Shown here piece by piece: positions 6,881 through 8,081 of a stretch of 8,081 nucleotides of DNA. Location: positions 1 through 8,081 of the forward strand of contig CAKMPP010000059.1 of the NCBI GenBank assembly GCA_927911475.1, given 5' to 3'. Source of the DNA: an uncultured Solobacterium sp. GTDB lineage: Bacteria > Bacillota_I > Bacilli_A > Erysipelotrichales > Erysipelotrichaceae. Every line of letters starts with the position of its first letter. The stretch's first letter is position 1. A program made the position numbers and the translations under genes. Below the pieces are notes generated by a model. The model worked only from the letters and a program-made list of their open reading frames with translations, had not been told where the DNA came from and did not search any database.

Positions 6881-8081
6881 TTATTTGTTTGCTTCGGCAA
6901 TCTGTTCAACAGCCTTCACTGTTGCATCATACCATTCATCAACTGTCTTGGAACCATTTACGATTGAGTTTACAGTTGCGTAGAGAACACCTGTATTAGC
7001 ATCAGCTACACTTACACCCTCAACGATGTTGTCCATAACTTGGAAACCTACTGCATTTGACTTAGCACCATTGTCATAGATTGTGTAGTATAAAGCATTT
7101 TCATCATCCTTACCGATGAACTTAGAAGCATCCTTAGTAGGCATTACAGCACCACCGTTTTCATAGAATAACTTTGTAGCTTCATCAGAGTATAAGAATG
7201 TAATAAACTTCTTAGCTAATTCTGGGTTCTTAGCTTCTTTAGGAATAAATACCTGTTCTGTAAATGTTGTAGAGTAAGCATCACCTGTAGCAGTTACCTT
7301 AGGTAAAGCTGTGAATCCCCACTCAAATCCTGCAGCACGTGGAGCTTCAGCCATTTCGCCTGGTAACCATGTTCCGTTAGGAACGAATAATGCTTTGTTA
7401 TCTAAGACTAATTGTTGGTTCTTCTTGAAGTTATCGCCGTTAGCGTTAGCTACTGTTGTTGGTTCAACATACTGAGCAAGCTTGCCAACGATTTCAAATG
7501 CCTTCTTAACTTCTGGTAACTTCCAAGCGTTAACGTCATATGTCATTAACTTCGCATATACTTCTGGTCCTGCTGTTTCATTTAATAAAGCAGAGAAGAA
7601 TGCATCGAAGTAACCTGTTGTTGGGTATGTAAATAATGAGATACCTTCAGCCTTAGCCTTATCTCCTAATTCCCACATTTCATCCCAAGTTTTTGGAACA
7701 CTCCATCCCTTTTCCTTGAATAGGTTAGCGTTATAGAATAATCCACATGGACTGTAATTAATAGGTGCTAAATATAGCTTGCCATCAGCGTATGGCTCTG
7801 TAGCTAAACCTTCATAGATACCATCAATGAGCTTATCCTTCACCTTTGTATCTTCACCTAATACTTTTTCATCAAGTACGCTTGTAATGTCTGTTAACAT
7901 CTTTTCGGCGATCATAGTGTCTGTTAAGCCACCCTTAGATCCAACTGATAAGTAAACTAAATCAGGATATGTTCCAGCTTGAACTTCACTACGTAATGTA
8001 TCAGCGATGTTCTTTTCTAAACGAAGATCAACCTTAACGCCTTCCTTTTCTTCGAAAGCCTTAACAACAGCTTCCCAACCC
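6881..8081 (-). CDS. Carbohydrate ABC transporter substrate-binding protein (5' end outside window)
   Basis: Extracytoplasmic sugar-binding protein, family 1 solute-binding fold. The frame is open from the window edge (first full codon at 8080) to TAA 6881-6883, giving 399 residues. The first of these are GWEAVVKAFEEKEGVKVDLR, a normal early segment of the mature protein, so the signal peptide and lipobox (roughly 40 residues) are off the edge. An internal Met at 7915 is not the start. Typical elements are AGTYPDLVYL, DGKLYLAPINY, GLFYNANLFKEKGW, VPKTWDEMWELG, the aromatic-rich FTYPTTGYFDAFF, and NPELAKKFITFLYSDEATKLFYENGGAVMPTK near the C-terminus. It heads the operon. Given the GH112 enzyme at the other end, lacto-N-biose or galacto-N-biose is the likely ligand. 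Some wording recalls N-acetylglucosamine/chitobiose-binding NgcE proteins, so other amino-sugar ligands remain possible. Confidence 0.93.
   Translation of the reverse strand, partial: GWEAVVKAFEEKEGVKVDLRLEKNIADTLRSEVQAGTYPDLVYLSVGSKGGLTDTMIAEKMLTDITSVLDEKVLGEDTKVKDKLIDGIYEGLATEPYADGKLYLAPINYSPCGLFYNANLFKEKGWSVPKTWDEMWELGDKAKAEGISLFTYPTTGYFDAFFSALLNETAGPEVYAKLMTYDVNAWKLPEVKKAFEIVGKLAQYVEPTTVANANGDNFKKNQQLVLDNKALFVPNGTWLPGEMAEAPRAAGFEWGFTALPKVTATGDAYSTTFTEQVFIPKEAKNPELAKKFITFLYSDEATKLFYENGGAVMPTKDASKFIGKDDENALYYTIYDNGAKSNAVGFQVMDNIVEGVSVADANTGVLYATVNSIVNGSKTVDEWYDATVKAVEQIAEANK

Noticed and set aside
7915..7915. Start of the binding protein at Met 7915
   Set aside because: The frame is open to the window edge with good binding-protein sequence (AGTYPDLVYLSVG), and a start here would lack a signal peptide and the first part of the fold.
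1..8081. CRISPR array, insertion sequence, tRNA/rRNA or riboswitch
   Set aside because: No regularly spaced repeats, transposase motifs, tRNA-like cloverleafs or known leader motifs were seen by eye on either strand.

Overview
The window looks like chromosome from a low-GC Gram-positive bacterium (Bacillota). The DNA is AT-rich, strong AGGAGG-type ribosome sites precede most genes, and the transporter is a CUT1 sugar ABC system with an MsmX/UgpC-type ATPase. A host-associated Erysipelotrichaceae-like organism from the mouth or gut would fit, because the phosphorylase acts on mucin- or milk-glycan disaccharides. That placement is a guess; no marker gene is present.

Layout. Positions 1-1567 (+ strand) hold the remains of a large polytopic membrane protein of the YfhO / PTPS-related type. 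It is broken by two frameshifts and an in-frame stop in its first 340 bases and is open from there to its natural stop. Positions 1544-1586 hold an inverted repeat that looks like a bidirectional terminator between two convergent genes. From 8081 down to 1589 (- strand) runs one operon, in transcription order: sugar-binding protein (5' end outside the window), an intergenic hairpin, first permease (carrying two +1 insertions), second permease, an unlisted 55-residue two-helix membrane protein, ATPase, and a GH112 phosphorylase (lnpA type).

How the genes work together. The binding protein captures a short sugar outside the cell. The two permeases and the ATPase import it. The GH112 enzyme then splits a beta-galactoside with phosphate, giving galactose 1-phosphate and, for the usual substrates lacto-N-biose and galacto-N-biose, GlcNAc or GalNAc. 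Encoding the ATPase within the operon makes a self-contained import-and-phosphorolysis unit. The operon ends at lnpA, so the follow-on enzymes (hexosamine kinase, GalT, GalE) must lie elsewhere.

Points most worth attention: the small membrane protein between permease and ATPase; stop codons that overlap ribosome sites at three successive junctions; the 12-bp hairpin after the binding-protein gene; and two clusters of lesions whose indels all fall in short same-base runs, so either gene decay or read errors could explain them.
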